From the NCBI RefSeq assembly GCF_012927405.1, contig NZ_JABBGM010000009.1, positions 86,810-150,809 on the forward strand: a stretch of DNA of 64,000 nucleotides. Reading direction: 5' to 3'. Made by a program: the position numbers and the translations under genes. Under the pieces are notes generated by a model, which was not told where the DNA came from, searched no databases, and saw only the letters and a list, made by a program, of their open reading frames with translations. Positions 54,079 through 62,516 of this stretch are shown here, in pieces. Each line of letters opens with the position of its first letter. Within the stretch, counting starts at the first letter, position 1. Origin of the DNA: Novosphingobium olei (GTDB lineage Bacteria; Pseudomonadota; Alphaproteobacteria; Sphingomonadales; Sphingomonadaceae).

Positions 54079-54441
54079 TCAGATCAGGCTGGTGACCGCG
54101 CTCAGGAACGGCGCGATCGAAACCGGCTTGGCAAGATAGCCTTCGGCCCCTGCTTCGCGGATCCGCTCTTCGTCGCCCTTGGCGGCATAGGCGGTCACGG
54201 CCAGCACCGGAATCTGGCGCAGGCCCGCATCGCCCTTCAGCTGCTCGATCAGCGAAAGCCCGGAAACGTTGGGCAGCTGGATGTCCATGACCACCAGATT
54301 GGGCGAAAAATCACGTGTCTTCTCAATCGCCTCGCGCCCGTCGGCCACCGGCTCGACCTCGAACCCCTTGGCGCGGAGCAGGTCGCAGAACAGCTTGCGG
54401 TTGAGGTCGTTGTCCTCGACAACCATGATTCTTTTTGTCAC
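54079..54441 (-). CDS. divK: DivK single-domain response regulator
   Basis: 120 residues, a receiver domain only. Acidic pocket E9/D10, phospho-acceptor Asp53 (VVMDIQLP), the Thr switch in AVTAYA and Lys in AKPVS are present. KGDEERIREAGAEGYLAKPV is close to Caulobacter DivK. DivK relays signals from DivJ/PleC to DivL-CckA and so to CtrA, which in Rhodobacter also controls GTA genes. pleD is not next to it. Confidence 0.9.
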   Translation of the reverse strand: MTKRIMVVEDNDLNRKLFCDLLRAKGFEVEPVADGREAIEKTRDFSPNLVVMDIQLPNVSGLSLIEQLKGDAGLRQIPVLAVTAYAAKGDEERIREAGAEGYLAKPVSIAPFLSAVTSLI

Positions 54442-54529
54442 TGGATTGTGCCTGACCTGCTCGAGACGATTGTTGTTTTGCGAAAGACCCGAGCCACTCC
54501 CCTACGCTCTATCAGGAGATAAGGCAATC

Positions 54530-54796
54530 ATTTGCTTAAATCCATCGCCGAGCGATTCCTACGCAGTAGCATTGCAGGCAATCGGCTGGGTCCTCAGCGA
54601 CCAGCAGCGCGCGGAACGTTTGCTTGCCTTGACCGGAATGACACCCGATATGCTGCGCAACGGGCTGTCCGACCCGGCAATACTGGGCGCAGTTCTCGAT
54701 TTTCTATCCAATAACGAGGCAGATCTTGTCGCGGCGGCGTCGGCACTCGACATCTCGCCCCAGGCATTGATCGCCGCACGGGAGAACCTGACATGA
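54530..54796 (+). CDS. DUF3572 protein, apparently started by ATT
   Basis: About 88 residues. The family core is visible: SYAVALQAIGWVLSD, RAERLLALTGMTPDML, and ILGAVLDFLSNNEADLVAAA. DUF3572 genes neighbour divK in many alphaproteobacteria. No ATG, GTG or TTG lies at the expected place: AGGAG (54514-54518) is followed by ATC at 54527 and ATT at 54530. TTG at 54572 would remove the first family helix. The stop overlaps the next start (ATGA). Confidence 0.65.
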   Translation: MCLNPSPSDSYAVALQAIGWVLSDQQRAERLLALTGMTPDMLRNGLSDPAILGAVLDFLSNNEADLVAAASALDISPQALIAARENLT

Positions 54797-55422
54797 ACCG
54801 CCCGCTGGTCATCAGCGATTGCGATGAAGTGCTGCTGCACATGGTCGCCCCCTATCGCGACTTCCTCGCCGAACAGCACGACATCGACTTCGTGATGAAC
54901 TCGGCCGATTTCGGCAAGGCGATGCGCTATCGCGATGGCCGGCTGGTCGAACCGGCGGAGATCTGGCGCCTGCTCAACCTGTTCTTCGATACCGAGATGC
55001 ACCGCCAGCAGGCGATCGCCGGCGCGGTCGAAGGCATCAACGCGCTGGCGCAGCATGCCGATGTGGTGATCCTGACCAACCTCAACGATCATCGCCGCGA
55101 TACGCGGGCCGAACAGCTGCGCAATGTCGGGATCGATGCGCGCGTGTTCACCAACCAGGGGCCCAAGGGGCCGGCGCTCAAGGCGATCCTCGAAGAATAC
55201 AATCCTTCGAAGGCGCTGTTCATCGACGATCTGCCGCAGCACCACGGCTCGGTTGCCGAAATGCTGCCCCACGTCACCCGCCTGCACTTGTGCGGCGAAC
55301 CCATGATTGCCGCCCACATCGATTGCGCGCACAAGGCGGGCCACGCCCATGCCCGCATCGACGACTGGGCAACCGCGCTGCCGTGGATCATGGAACGCAT
55401 TTCCGGAGACAATGATGACTGA
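54793..55422 (+). CDS. HAD-family hydrolase
   Basis: 209 residues. Motif I is SDCDEVLLH near residues 8-16, motif II VVILTNLND, motif III the Lys in KGPALKA, and motif IV ALFIDDLPQH. The second Asp of motif I is followed by Glu, which is unusual. Substrate unknown. It is joined to DUF3572 upstream and to RidA downstream by overlaps. Confidence 0.8.
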   Translation: MNRPLVISDCDEVLLHMVAPYRDFLAEQHDIDFVMNSADFGKAMRYRDGRLVEPAEIWRLLNLFFDTEMHRQQAIAGAVEGINALAQHADVVILTNLNDHRRDTRAEQLRNVGIDARVFTNQGPKGPALKAILEEYNPSKALFIDDLPQHHGSVAEMLPHVTRLHLCGEPMIAAHIDCAHKAGHAHARIDDWATALPWIMERISGDNDD

Positions 55423-55882
55423 TTCCATCGTCGATCGCCTTGCCGCGCTCGGCCACACGCTGCCCCAGGCCGCCGCGCCGGTGGCCGCCTATGTGCCCAC
55501 GGTCGAAGCCAACGGCCTGCTCCACGTTTCGGGCCAGCTGCCCTTCATCGATGGCAAGCTCGTCACCGGGCGGTTGGGCGAAGACGTCAGCCTCGAACAG
55601 GGCCAGGCCGCGGCGCAGGCCTGCGCGCTGATGCTGCTGGCGCAGGTCAAGGCCGCGCTCGGCTCGCTCGACCGGGTCGAACGCGTGGTCAAGCTCGGCG
55701 CCTTCATCAGCTCGACCGGCACTTTCACCGATCAGCCCAAGGTGGCCAACGGCGCGTCCGAACTGATGGTCGCGGCGTTCGGCGATGCCGGCAAGCATGC
55801 CCGCAGCGCGGTGGGCGTGCCGGTGCTGCCCCTGGGCGCGGCGGTGGAAGTCGATGCTGTCTTTGCTGTTACCGCTCGCTGA
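55415..55882 (+). CDS. RidA/YjgF-family protein
   Basis: 155 residues. The family fold is seen in LLHVSGQLPFIDGKL, a central LGSLDRVERVVKLGAFIS strand, and a C-terminal VGVPVLPLGAAVEVDAVF segment. The catalytic Arg of enamine-deaminase RidA (usually in the R-x-x-V motif near the end) is replaced by a non-basic position here, so it may belong to the non-deaminating branch. The ATG at 55415 has the better spacing to GGAG. Confidence 0.8.
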   Translation: MTDSIVDRLAALGHTLPQAAAPVAAYVPTVEANGLLHVSGQLPFIDGKLVTGRLGEDVSLEQGQAAAQACALMLLAQVKAALGSLDRVERVVKLGAFISSTGTFTDQPKVANGASELMVAAFGDAGKHARSAVGVPVLPLGAAVEVDAVFAVTAR

Positions 55883-56645
55883 TCGCTGGTTCGCGCCCGC
55901 GCCGCCCGCCGACAAGGTCGGCTGGCTGCGCGGGTGGACCTATGCCCATCGCGGGCTGCACGGGGCGGGCGTGCCCGAAAATTCGCCCTCGGCCTTCGCC
56001 CTTGCGGCAGAGCGGGGCCTTGGCATCGAATGCGATGTCCAGCGCAGCGGCGATGGCCTTGCCGTGGTGTTCCACGATTTCGATCTCGACCGGCTGACCG
56101 GCCAGCAGGGCCGCGTGGTCGATCACAGCGCCGCCCAGCTCCAGACTTTCGCGCTGACGGGGTCGCAGCACGGCGATTGCATTCCCGGCCTGCGCCAGAT
56201 GCTCGATCTCGTCGCCGGGCGCGTGCCCGTGCTGATCGAGATCAAGTCCCGCCGCGAAATGCACGTGATCCCGCTGTGCCTTGCCGTGCGCCGCACGCTC
56301 GAAGGCTATCGCGGGCAAGTCGCGGTGATGAGCTTCGATCCCCGCGTCTCGCGCTGGTTCAAGCGCCATTCGCCGCATGTCGTCCACGGCCTCGTCGTCA
56401 CCGAGGAAGGCCGCACCACCCTGTTCGCGCGCGCCCGCCGCCACTTCAGCCTGTGGCATGCCGAGCCCGATTTCCTCGCCTACGACGTGCGCGATCTGCC
56501 CAGCCGCTTCGCCGCCAGCCAGCGCCGCCGCGGCTTTCCGCTGCTGACCTGGACGGTCCGTTCGCCCGAGTTGGCCGAGCGCGCGGCGCAACATGCCGAT
56601 GCCCCCATCGCCGAAGGCGCAGGGGTCGCCCCGGCCGATGGCTGA
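55854..56645 (+). CDS. Glycerophosphodiester phosphodiesterase
   Basis: 263 residues. The TIM-barrel signature is complete: AHRG with His32, PENS with Glu42, GIECDV with Glu59 and Asp61, and VVFHDFDLDRLT with His74; EIKS carries a further metal Glu. It cleaves glycerophosphodiesters to glycerol 3-phosphate. It overlaps the RidA gene by 29 bases, which implies linked translation. Confidence 0.9.
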   Translation: MLSLLLPLADRWFAPAPPADKVGWLRGWTYAHRGLHGAGVPENSPSAFALAAERGLGIECDVQRSGDGLAVVFHDFDLDRLTGQQGRVVDHSAAQLQTFALTGSQHGDCIPGLRQMLDLVAGRVPVLIEIKSRREMHVIPLCLAVRRTLEGYRGQVAVMSFDPRVSRWFKRHSPHVVHGLVVTEEGRTTLFARARRHFSLWHAEPDFLAYDVRDLPSRFAASQRRRGFPLLTWTVRSPELAERAAQHADAPIAEGAGVAPADG

Positions 56646-56651
56646 CCGGGC

Positions 56652-57779
56652 GTGAGCGTTACCGCCCGCATTCACCAGAGCGTCGGCGAAATCGACGCCG
56701 CGGCGTGGGACGCGCTTTCGGACGGCAACCCGTTCACCAGCCACGCCTTCCTCGCCCTGCTCGAAGAATCGGGCAGCGTGGGCGAAGGCACCGGCTGGTC
56801 CCCCCTGCCGGTGGTGATCGAGGACGAGGCCGGCCTGCCCGCCGCCGCGCTTCCCGCCTATCTCAAGAGCCACAGCCAGGGCGAATATGTGTTCGACCAC
56901 AGCTGGGCCGATGCCTGGCACCGCGCGGGGGGCAGCTACTATCCCAAGCTGCAGATCAGCGTGCCGTTCACGCCTGCGACGGGCCCGCGCCTGCTGACCG
57001 GCCAGCGCCCCGACCTTGCCGTGCCGCTGCTCAAGGTCGCCGAACAGCTCTGCGTCCAGAACGAACTGTCGAGCGCGCACGCGACCTTCATCGCGCCCGA
57101 ACAATTGCCGGTGTTCGAAGAGGCCGGCTGGCTGCTGCGTTCGGACATCCAGTTCCACTGGGACAATCGCGGCTATGCCAGCTTCGACGATTTCCTCGCC
57201 GCGCTGTCGTCGGAAAAGCGCAAGAACCTGCGCAAGGAACGCGCGAAGGCGCAGGACGGCGTCACCATCCGCGCCCTGACCGGAGCCGATATCAAGCCCG
57301 AGCACTGGGACGCCTTCTGGGTGTTCTACCAGGACACCGGCGCGCGCAAATGGGGCCGGCCCTACCTGACCCGCGAAGCCTTCGACCTGATGGGGGAGCG
57401 CATGGCCGACAAGGTGCTGCTGGTGCTGGCCTTCATCGACGACCAGCCGGTGGCGGGCGCGCTGAACTTCATCGGCACCCACGCGCTCTACGGCCGCTAC
57501 TGGGGCGCGGTGATCGACAAGCCGTTCCTGCACTTCGAGCTGTGCTACTACCAGGCGATCGACGCCGCGATCGCGCTGGGCCTCGACCGTGTCGAAGCCG
57601 GCGCCCAAGGCCAGCACAAGCTGGCGCGCGGCTATGCCCCGGTGCGCACGTGGTCCGCCCACTGGATCGCCGACAAGGGCTTCCGCCGCGCGGTGGCAGA
57701 CTTCCTGGAGCGCGAACGCGCCGGCGTGGCGCAGGACCAGCTATGGCTGGGCGAGCGGACGCCGTTCAGGAAGGGGTAG
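56652..57779 (+). CDS. GNAT-like N-acyltransferase (DUF482, peptidogalycan type)
   Basis: 375 residues from a GTG six bases after the previous stop. The DUF482 family is seen in FDHSWADAWHRAGGSYYPKL near 80-100 and KWGRPYLTREAF near 235. The C-terminal half resembles the FemAB/GNAT double fold, with GAQGQHKLARGYAP near 318. Relatives are proposed to act on cell-wall precursors or amino-acid transfer. It closes the run from DUF3572. Confidence 0.85.
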   Translation: MSVTARIHQSVGEIDAAAWDALSDGNPFTSHAFLALLEESGSVGEGTGWSPLPVVIEDEAGLPAAALPAYLKSHSQGEYVFDHSWADAWHRAGGSYYPKLQISVPFTPATGPRLLTGQRPDLAVPLLKVAEQLCVQNELSSAHATFIAPEQLPVFEEAGWLLRSDIQFHWDNRGYASFDDFLAALSSEKRKNLRKERAKAQDGVTIRALTGADIKPEHWDAFWVFYQDTGARKWGRPYLTREAFDLMGERMADKVLLVLAFIDDQPVAGALNFIGTHALYGRYWGAVIDKPFLHFELCYYQAIDAAIALGLDRVEAGAQGQHKLARGYAPVRTWSAHWIADKGFRRAVADFLERERAGVAQDQLWLGERTPFRKG

Positions 57780-57788
57780 GGAAAGAGA

Positions 57789-57866
57789 GCGGGACCCCGG
57801 GTCAGGCCCGGGGTGACGGCAATCCCTACCTCTCCTGGTCACCCCGGGCTTGACCCGGGGTCCCGC
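57789..57866. repeat. Inverted repeat pair, GTCACCCCGGG type (REP-like)
   Basis: Left arm 57789-57817 and right arm 57838-57866 are 29 bases each and pair with one mismatch, around a 20-base loop. The core GGGACCCCGGGTCA is a common repetitive element in sphingomonad genomes. It lies between two transcription units and could stall or protect RNA ends. Confidence 0.75.
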
Positions 57867-57952
57867 TTGGGACTTGTCCATCAGGACCCGCGCGCGATGG
57901 GTGCCGAACCAAGCGCTCCGCGACTGAACGGGACAATCCCCCCTCCCCGTGT

Positions 57953-58037
57953 CCCTGAGCTTGTCGAAGGGCCGTTCTTTCTTCGCGAGTGCCGCGCCCC
58001 GGCTCAGAAGAAGGACAGTGCTTCGACAGGCTCAGCA
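57953..58037. repeat. Second repeat pair, CCTGAGCTTGTCGAAG / CTTCGACAGGCTCAG
   Basis: The two arms (57954-57969 and 58021-58035) are complementary with one mismatch and are 51 bases apart. The element is widespread between genes of proteobacteria. Confidence 0.7.
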
Positions 58038-58075
58038 CAAGCGGGGAAAGGGGAAGGGCCTGCTCGGGGCCCCTT

Positions 58076-58104
58076 ATACCAACTTGCGTGGTCATTGACT
58101 CACG
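58076..58104 (+). repeat. Left terminal inverted repeat of the IS630 element
   Basis: Pairs with the right end at 59218-59246; the outermost eight bases ATACCAAC are identical, and most differences lie at positions 17-20. Confidence 0.8.
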
Positions 58105-59243
58105 GGGGATTCCCAAGGCGATGAAAATCTGAATCTATGGCGCTGTGACTTTGGGGTGTGGCGCCATGGGTTCAGCGATCAGCTTGCGGGAGGATTTTGA
58201 CGGGACGGCGCTGCGCCGATTGTCGAGGACGACGAAGAGCGCGAACCAGGCGCGTCGGCTGCTGGCCTTGGCCGAGATTTACGACGGCGGCAGTCGGAGC
58301 GCGGCGGCTCGGATCGGCGGTGTGGGACTTCAGATCGTGCGGGACTGGGTGCTGCGGTTCAATGCCCACGGCCCCGACGGACTTCTGGACGGCAAGGCAC
58401 CCGGCCCCCGCTCGCGGTTGAACGATGCGCAGCGTCGGGCACTGGTCGATGTTGTGGAAAGCGGTCCGATCCCGGCGATCCACGGGGTGGTGCGCTGGCG
58501 GCTGATCGATCTGGTCCAATGGCTCCATGACGAATTTGCAGTCTCGCTCGACGAGACCACGGTCAGCCGCGAGCTGAAAAAGCTGGGCTATGTGAAACTC
58601 ACCGCCCGGCCTCGGCATCATGCCCAGAACGAACATGCGATGGAGGCCTTCAAAAAGGGGGCTTCGCTGCCGAGTTGGCAAAAGTCAGAGCCTCCCTCCC
58701 GAAGGGTACGCCGATAGAAATCTGGTTCCAGGACGAAGCCCGCGTCGGCCAGAAGAACAAGATCACCCGGCGCTGGGCGAGGCGCGGGAGCCGGCCCTCG
58801 GCGCCGAAGGATCAACGGACAATATCGGCCTACATCTTCGGCGCGATCTGCCCGGAACATGGCAAGGGCGCCGGGCTGGTCCTGCCCTTCTGCAACACCG
58901 AGACCATGGCCCTGCACCTGGCCGAGATCTCGCTTGCTGTCGCGCCCGGCGCTCACGCGGTCGTCCTGATGGATCAGGCCGGCTGGCACACCACCGGCAA
59001 GCTCGAGGTTCCCGGCAACGTCAGCATCGTTGCGCTGCCCGCAAAGTGCCCCGAGCTCAACCCGGTCGAGAACATCTGGCAGTTCATGCGCGACAACTGG
59101 CTGTCGAACCGGGTTTTCACCTCCTACGACAACATCATCGACCACTGCTGCGAGGCCTGGAGCAAGCTCATCGACCAGCCTTGGCGCATCATGACCATCG
59201 GCCGCCGCCAATGGGCTCGTGGGTCATGATCCATGCAGGTTGG
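58079..59243 (+). mobile_element. IS630-family insertion sequence
   Basis: About 1165 bases bounded by TA on both sides (58077-58078 and 59244-59245), as expected for IS630 target choice. Terminal inverted repeats match at 22 of 29 positions when read from 58076 and 59246, beginning ATACCAAC. It encodes one transposase split over two frames. It sits immediately after the rimO stop codon. Confidence 0.9.
58166..59229 (+). CDS. IS630-family transposase, needs -1 frameshift
   Basis: The first frame (from ATG 58166) gives a helix-turn-helix DNA-binding part (NQARRLLALAEIYDGGSRSA), the second a DDE nuclease: WFQDEARVG (Asp), VVLMDQAGWH (Asp), NPVENIWQF (Glu). They join at 58652-58659, where AAA AAG followed by G repeats allows a -1 slip; the fused reading AFKKGGFAAELAKVRASLPK is smooth. 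All catalytic residues are kept, so the element may be active. Without the slip the first frame stops near 58717. Confidence 0.85.
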
Positions 59244-59246
59244 TAT
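59218..59246 (-). repeat. Right terminal inverted repeat of the IS630 element
   Basis: Ends GTTGGTAT before the rimO stop codon. See the left repeat for the match. Confidence 0.8.
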
Positions 59247-60631
59247 TACGCAATCACCCCGAACAGGTCGTGCGCGTCGGCTTCCTCGATCAGCACGTCG
59301 GCGAAGTCGCCCGCCTTCAGCGTGGCGGGGACGTTGCGCAGGTACACCGCGCCGTCGATCTCGGGCGCATCGGCCTGGCTGCGTGCGGTGGCGCCGATGT
59401 CGCCGTCTTCGTCCGGTTCGCCCACTTCGTCGATGATCACGCGGATCGTGCGGCCGACCTTGGCGGCGAGGCGCGCGGCGCTGATGCCTTCCGTCTTTTC
59501 CATGATGCGGCGGAAGCGGTCTTCCTTGACCTCTTCGGGCACCGGATCGGGCAGGTCGTTGGCGGCGGCGCCTTCGACCGGTTCGAAGCGAAAGGCGCCG
59601 ACGCGATCCAGTTGCGCTTCGTCGAGCCAGTCGAGCAGGTACTGGAAGTCCGCCTCGGTTTCCCCGGGGAAGCCGACGACGAAGCTCGAACGGATGGCAA
59701 GGTCGGGGCACACTTCGCGCCAGGCCTTGATGCGTTCGAGCACCTTGGCCTCGTTCGCCGGGCGCTTCATGGCGCGCAGCACGTTCGGGCTGGCGTGCTG
59801 GAACGGGATGTCGAGGTAGGGCGTGACGAGCCCTTGCGCCATCAGCGGGATCACCGCGTCGACGTGGGGGTAGGGATAGACATAGTGCAGCCGCACCCAC
59901 GGCGTCTGCCCATCGGGGGTGCGCAGCTTGCCGAGTTCGCGCGCCAAGTCGGTCATGTGGGTGCGGACCGGCTCGCCTTTCCACAGGCGTTCTTCATGGC
60001 GCACGTCGACGCCATAGGCCGATGTGTCCTGGCTGATCACCAGCAGTTCGCGCGTTCCCGCCGCGACCAGCTTTTCGGCTTCGCGCAGCACCGCATCGAT
60101 GCGCCGGCTGGCGAGCTTTCCGCGCAAGGACGGGATGATGCAGAAGGCGCAGGCGTGGTTGCAGCCCTCTGAAATCTTCAGGTAGCTGTAGTGGCGGGGA
60201 GTGAGCTTCACATCGCCCGGCTCGGCCTGCGGGATCAGGTCGATGTAGGGCCCCATGCTGGGCGGGGCGGCTTCGTGCACCGCTTCGACCACGTCTTCGT
60301 ACTGGTGCGCGCCGGTGACGGCGAGGACCTGCGGGAACTTCGCGCGGATCACCTCGGCTTCGTTGCCCATGCAGCCGGTGACGATCACCCTGCCGTTCTC
60401 GGCAATCGCCTCGCCAATCGCGGCAAGGCTTTCCTCCTTGGCCGAATCGAGGAAGCCGCAGGTGTTGACCAGCACCACGTCGGCGCCGGCATAGTCCGCG
60501 CTCATGGCATAGCCATCGGCGCGCAGACGGGTGAGGATGCGTTCGGAATCGACCAGCGCCTTGGGGCAGCCGAGGCTGACCATGCCGACTTTCGGCTGGT
60601 CGGGAATCGCGACAGGAGTGTTGGAAGCCAT
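59246..60631 (-). CDS. rimO: Ribosomal protein S12 methylthiotransferase RimO
   Basis: 461 residues from MASNTPVAIPDQPK. It methylthiolates an Asp of ribosomal protein S12 by radical SAM chemistry. Cysteines of the N-terminal cluster are C22, C58 and C87; the radical-SAM cluster is C157-x3-C161-x2-C164 (GCNHACAFC). The TRAM domain ends the protein. The TAA stop at 59246-59248 abuts the inserted IS630 element, which leaves the protein intact. Confidence 0.95.
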   Translation of the reverse strand: MASNTPVAIPDQPKVGMVSLGCPKALVDSERILTRLRADGYAMSADYAGADVVLVNTCGFLDSAKEESLAAIGEAIAENGRVIVTGCMGNEAEVIRAKFPQVLAVTGAHQYEDVVEAVHEAAPPSMGPYIDLIPQAEPGDVKLTPRHYSYLKISEGCNHACAFCIIPSLRGKLASRRIDAVLREAEKLVAAGTRELLVISQDTSAYGVDVRHEERLWKGEPVRTHMTDLARELGKLRTPDGQTPWVRLHYVYPYPHVDAVIPLMAQGLVTPYLDIPFQHASPNVLRAMKRPANEAKVLERIKAWREVCPDLAIRSSFVVGFPGETEADFQYLLDWLDEAQLDRVGAFRFEPVEGAAANDLPDPVPEEVKEDRFRRIMEKTEGISAARLAAKVGRTIRVIIDEVGEPDEDGDIGATARSQADAPEIDGAVYLRNVPATLKAGDFADVLIEEADAHDLFGVIA

Positions 60632-60655
60632 TATGGCGGCGGCCCATAGCGCCAT

Positions 60656-60684
60656 TTGGCCGCGCCGTCACCAACCGCTATAGC
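60656..60684 (+). promoter_or_regulatory. Promoter placing the start site at the next ATG (leaderless)
   Basis: TTGGCC (60656-60661) and TATAGC (60679-60684) are 17 bases apart. The ATG of the next gene is only six bases beyond the -10 box and no Shine-Dalgarno sequence precedes it, so the message probably begins with AUG. Confidence 0.55.
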
Positions 60685-60690
60685 GCGCCC

Positions 60691-61194
60691 ATGCTGCGCA
60701 TCACCATCGCCAAGGGATCGGCCGAGGATCACATCCGCGTGACGCGGATCGATGGCTCGGTCATCGAGACCCGCTTCCCGCACAAGGGACCGGTGCCGCA
60801 CGATGCGGTGCACCTGTTCGTGGAGCGCGCGCTGGGCCTGACGCGCGGTTTCTGGGGCCTTGTCGTGCAAGGGCGGCACCCGGAGGCGCTGGTCGAACTG
60901 GCCAAGGCGGGAGGCCATGCCAGCGTGGGCCGGGCCACCGTGCCCGATGCCGAAATCGTCGAGCTGCTCCAGGCCGAGCGGATGGTCGAGGCGTACGAGG
61001 CATTGCTGTGGAGCGGTGGCGGCAGTCTCGACGATGTGCTGGCGATGGCGCAGGTCGGTTGCGAGACCAGCTTCGTGCCCGTGCCGCCGCTGGACGAGGC
61101 GACGCATCGTGCCATCGCGGGCGCGATCGACGACTTTTCAAGAGGTTGGATCGGCGGAGCGAAAGGTCACGTCGTTGAACTGAGCTGGCCCTGA
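60691..61194 (+). CDS. Conserved hypothetical protein
   Basis: 167 residues. N-terminal beta strands (LRITIAKGSAEDHIRVTRID) carry conserved PHKGPVPHDAVHLFVE, followed by a helical middle (VELLQAERMVEAYEALLWSG) and a tail. It is soluble with no signal peptide. Similar proteins occur in other sphingomonads near rimO, but no function is known to me. Divergent from rimO with a 59-base gap. Confidence 0.7.
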   Translation: MLRITIAKGSAEDHIRVTRIDGSVIETRFPHKGPVPHDAVHLFVERALGLTRGFWGLVVQGRHPEALVELAKAGGHASVGRATVPDAEIVELLQAERMVEAYEALLWSGGGSLDDVLAMAQVGCETSFVPVPPLDEATHRAIAGAIDDFSRGWIGGAKGHVVELSWP

Positions 61195-61285
61195 TTTGCC
61201 AAGCCAGACCGCAAGGGTTAGGCACTCACGGCGAAAAGTTAACGGGGCGGGGCGCCAAGAAGTCGGGGCAAGGGAAGAACACGCA

Positions 61286-61699
61286 ATGGGTCCTGTGAAC
61301 TGGCTGGCGGTGCTGGCCGCCGTCGTGGTTGCTCTGGTGGTTTCGGCAGTGTGGTACGGCCCGCTGTTCGGCCGGGCGCGCCTTGCCGAAGTCGGCCCCG
61401 GCGGCCTTGGCGTGCGCGCGGCACCGGGTCGGACCGTGGCGTTGACCGCGGTGCTGCTGCTCGTTTCGTCGAGCATGATGGGCCACATGTTCGCGCGCGT
61501 GGGGCAGGATACGCTGAGCGTGAAGCCCTGGCTCTATTTCATGATGTCGGGCGGGCTGGCCGGGGCGTTCGTGGTGCCGTCGCTGTGGATCAGCTACACC
61601 CACCAGCGCATTTCGACGCGGCTGGCGCTGATCGATGCGGGCTTCTGGATCACCGCCTATCTGGCGATGGGGCTGACCTTCTTCCTGTTCAAAGCCTGA
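61286..61699 (+). CDS. DUF1761 membrane protein
   Basis: 137 residues from MGPVNWLAVLAAVV, after an A-rich AAGGGAAGA. Four hydrophobic segments are visible, with the family motif SAVWYGPLFGRA near 20-31. DUF1761 proteins are small integral membrane proteins of unknown role. Overlaps the convergent M23-like gene by 11 bases. Confidence 0.8.
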   Translation: MGPVNWLAVLAAVVVALVVSAVWYGPLFGRARLAEVGPGGLGVRAAPGRTVALTAVLLLVSSSMMGHMFARVGQDTLSVKPWLYFMMSGGLAGAFVVPSLWISYTHQRISTRLALIDAGFWITAYLAMGLTFFLFKA

Positions 61700-62516
61700 C
61701 CGGAAGGTAGGCATAAGGATCGCGCGGCACGTTGTTGCGGCGCACTTCGAAATGGAGCGTGGGCGCGGCCGCCTCGCCGCTCTTGCCGATGCGCGCGATG
61801 GTCTGGCGGGCGGTGACCTGCTGCCCTTCGCGCACGCTGATCGCGCCGAGGTAGGCATAGGCGGTGGCCCAGCCGTTGCCGTGGTCGATCACGATCAGCT
61901 GGCCGAAGCGTTCGGGCTCGGTCCCGGCGAACACCACCCGCCCGGCGGCGGCGGCGTGGACGGTCATCCCGGCGAAGGCGGCGAGATCCATTCCCCGATT
62001 TGGGCCGTTATTGGGGCGCCCCTTCACCGGCACGCCATAGCGGCCGACGACTGCGCCCGAGGTTGGCCAGGCAAGGCGCGGGGCGTCTGCCTCGCGCGCG
62101 TGGGCGGGGATCGGTTCGGGCACCGGGCGGGGCGAGGGCATCGGGCGCGGCGGCGGGGGCGGGCGGCGCGGGGGTTTCGGGCTGGGCTGCGGTTTTGGCT
62201 TTGGTGATGGCGTGGCGGCTGGCGTCGCTACCGGCGTCGGCTGGGTCGTGGACTGGACCGGCGGGCGGACGAGGCCGGGGGGATCGGGGCGGCGCAGCAC
62301 TTGCCCGGGCGTGACCGTCCAGGGATAGGGCAGCGCGTTGGCGGCGGCGAGGTCCTTCTGCGTCACGCCCATGCGGCGGGCGATGGTGGCGAAGGTATCG
62401 CCGGCGCGCACGACATATTGCCACGCGACGATGGGCGCTTCGCCGGGGGCGGCGAGCACGGGCTGCGGGGAAAGGGGCGCCGCCAGTGCCAGAAGCAGAG
62501 CGGCGCGCCGGATCAC
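61689..62516 (-). CDS. LysM plus degenerate M23 (LytM) protein, amidase-activator-like
   Basis: 275 residues from a GTG that overlaps the serS stop (GTGA). Parts in order: signal peptide (1-23), one LysM (about 34-77, YVVRAGDTFATIARRMGV), a Pro-rich linker of about 60 residues, and an M23 domain. Metal ligands are lost: the first His is Asn173 (NRGMDL) and the HxH motif reads T253-L-H255; Asp177 remains. Such dead LytM domains (EnvC, NlpD) activate amidases that split the septum. Co-transcribed with serS. Confidence 0.82.
   Translation of the reverse strand: MIRRAALLLALAAPLSPQPVLAAPGEAPIVAWQYVVRAGDTFATIARRMGVTQKDLAAANALPYPWTVTPGQVLRRPDPPGLVRPPVQSTTQPTPVATPAATPSPKPKPQPSPKPPRRPPPPPRPMPSPRPVPEPIPAHAREADAPRLAWPTSGAVVGRYGVPVKGRPNNGPNRGMDLAAFAGMTVHAAAAGRVVFAGTEPERFGQLIVIDHGNGWATAYAYLGAISVREGQQVTARQTIARIGKSGEAAAPTLHFEVRRNNVPRDPYAYLPVRL

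Noticed and set aside
54532..54714. TTG-started frame MLKSIAERF overlapping DUF3572
   Set aside because: Its translation has no family character, while the frame one base off carries the DUF3572 core and overlaps the next gene by ATGA.
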